A DNA stretch of 64,000 nt from IDS-8 sp040902105 (GTDB lineage Bacteria > Pseudomonadota > Gammaproteobacteria > Steroidobacterales > Woeseiaceae). A model generated the notes under the pieces. It saw only the letters and a list, made by a program, of their open reading frames with translations. It was not told the DNA's origin and made no database searches. Positions 63,040-64,000 of the stretch are shown in pieces (the first letter of the stretch is position 1; each line of letters starts with the position of its first letter). The DNA is taken from assembly GCA_040902105.1 (NCBI GenBank), contig JBBDXW010000026.1:1-64000 (forward strand), written 5' to 3'. The position numbers were made by a program, and so were the translations under genes.

Positions 63040-64000
63040 TCATTTATAGCGCACGCCGCCTTTAATCACGACATAAACACGTTTGAGTGCAGCAGCATCC
63101 TGCAGCGGGTTACCAGCAACAACGATAACATCCGCAAGTTTGCCTTCCTCGACAGTACCGAGCTGGTCCTCCAGACCGAGAGCTTGTGCTCCATTCCTTG
63201 TGGCTGCCAGGATTGCGTCCATTGGTGCCATACCCATTTCTATCATGTAAGCGAATTCGTTGGCGTTAGTGTCTTCTTGCTGAAAGTTCAAGAACGCGGG
63301 AGTATCCGTACCTAACGAGAAAACGGCACCCTCTCTTATGAAACGCCGCATATTTTCGCGTGACGTCTCTCGCCGTTCTTGCATTTCGTTGTACGAAGGT
63401 CCGCGTAAACCGAAGGAGTCGCCGTCACTTGCAGCTCCATTTTGAACATCCGGTCTGGTATTTGATTCATAAAATGACAATCCGGATTGTTCCGGATGTT
63501 TCATATTGAACAACATTTTGTCCCGATATCTCATCAGGATCCGGTATTCCTTCGGTTCCATGGAGGCGATATAAAGAGTTTCGCTGAATCTGTGCGGGTC
63601 CATCGCCCGTTCGGCGACGGAAACTTTCACCGTCAGGAGCGTATCAATTATGACGCCTTTGTTTACATACCCCTGAATGATGTCCTCTTCGATCAGTTCC
63701 TGGCCGTAAAACGGGTGCTCGAGGGTATCCACGTCGAAATCAAGCATTCGGCGCAGACCCCGATTATGACCACCTGTATGAACGTCCACGAACTTGCCGT
63801 GTTTATGAGCCTTGTCAATGATAAAACGGAGCTCTTTATCAGTAAAATCGTTTTCTCCATCGTATAAATCGTCGGACATCGTAAGCTTCCAATAGTTGAA
63901 CTCCGGCCCGAGGAAGCGATCGGTATCTTTGTCAACATCATCAATCACGGAGAACGCGAACTCATCGCGTAACCACTCCACGGCGGCAGGGGGTGTCTTC
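63040..64000 (-). CDS. Amidohydrolase, family A copy 4 (cut by window end)
   Basis: The last 320 residues of a fourth family A protein; the amino end lies beyond base 64000. Visible motifs are K in YWKL, DVHTGGHNRGL, TLEHPFYGQE and SLGTDTPAFLNFQQED, then ADVIVVAGNPLQDAAALKRVYVVIKGGVRYK. In this part it is close to copies 1 and 2. The strand-1 motif, where Asn is expected, is not in the window. It would be the first visible gene of a minus-strand operon with DUF3830 and the MFS carrier. No start can be assigned. Confidence 0.85.
   Translation of the reverse strand, partial: KTPPAAVEWLRDEFAFSVIDDVDKDTDRFLGPEFNYWKLTMSDDLYDGENDFTDKELRFIIDKAHKHGKFVDVHTGGHNRGLRRMLDFDVDTLEHPFYGQELIEEDIIQGYVNKGVIIDTLLTVKVSVAERAMDPHRFSETLYIASMEPKEYRILMRYRDKMLFNMKHPEQSGLSFYESNTRPDVQNGAASDGDSFGLRGPSYNEMQERRETSRENMRRFIREGAVFSLGTDTPAFLNFQQEDTNANEFAYMIEMGMAPMDAILAATRNGAQALGLEDQLGTVEEGKLADVIVVAGNPLQDAAALKRVYVVIKGGVRYK

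Noticed and set aside
31346..64000. A microcystin-type (mlr) degradation cluster
   Set aside because: No MlrA-like CAAX protease or MlrC-like protein is present; the similarity is limited to the general idea of peptide-like substrates.

Overview
This window looks like a gammaproteobacterial chromosome of fairly high G+C. The evidence is two very large TonB receptors with a VVVTGSR plug motif, an RND efflux operon, an MlaE-type lipid transporter with an outer-membrane-directed lipoprotein, a DUF2490 beta-barrel and a multi-haem Tat/Mo-hydroxylase unit. Soil or marine relatives of Steroidobacter or Woeseia would fit, but this is inference.

Region 1 (1-25 kb) starts with the last codons of a transposase-type integrase. 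A zinc-free quinone oxidoreductase and a DUF2490 barrel follow. Next is an isoquinoline 1-oxidoreductase unit: 2Fe-2S subunit, Tat-exported Mo subunit and dihaem cytochrome c. A 164-bp palindromic element abuts the cytochrome stop codon. Then come a periplasmic-sensor histidine kinase with its NarL-type regulator, a DoxX-like protein, a degenerate FixJ-like regulator, an AraC regulator, an orphan second Mo subunit, a four-gene MlaE/MlaF/MCE/lipoprotein operon and, on the minus strand, an RND pump operon that ends in a YeeE-type transporter.

Region 2 (25-31 kb) is a mobile-element graveyard. It holds a second copy of the transposase tail, two overlapping tyrosine recombinase genes (one frameshifted, one truncated; RIT-like), 17-bp tandem repeats that cut an older integrase at its HDLRH motif, and the 3' part of a tRNA-Pro gene that is probably an attachment scar. 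A LysR gene, a small secreted protein and an SDR gene sit among these.

Region 3 (31-64 kb) is the remarkable part: a catabolic island built from hydrolases. Seven of them belong to two paralogous amidohydrolase families. Family A (four copies, the last cut by the window end) has an N-x-H motif where the first metal-binding H-x-H is expected; this is visible in three copies. Family B (three copies) keeps H-x-H but has Asp where the strand-5 His is expected. The two families lie near each other repeatedly. With them are an amidohydrolase-3 lipoprotein, an amidohydrolase-2, a metallo-beta-lactamase-fold hydrolase, an S9 peptidase, a DUF885 hydrolase, an M23-type lipoprotein, two TonB receptors, a BASS symporter, an MFS carrier, a FAD amine oxidase, a MarR regulator, a cupin and a DUF3830 protein. 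Most carry signal peptides. I infer a periplasmic pathway: uptake by the TonB receptors, hydrolysis of amide or peptide-like bonds in the periplasm, import by BASS/MFS carriers and oxidation of the released amine. The substrate cannot be read from the sequence.
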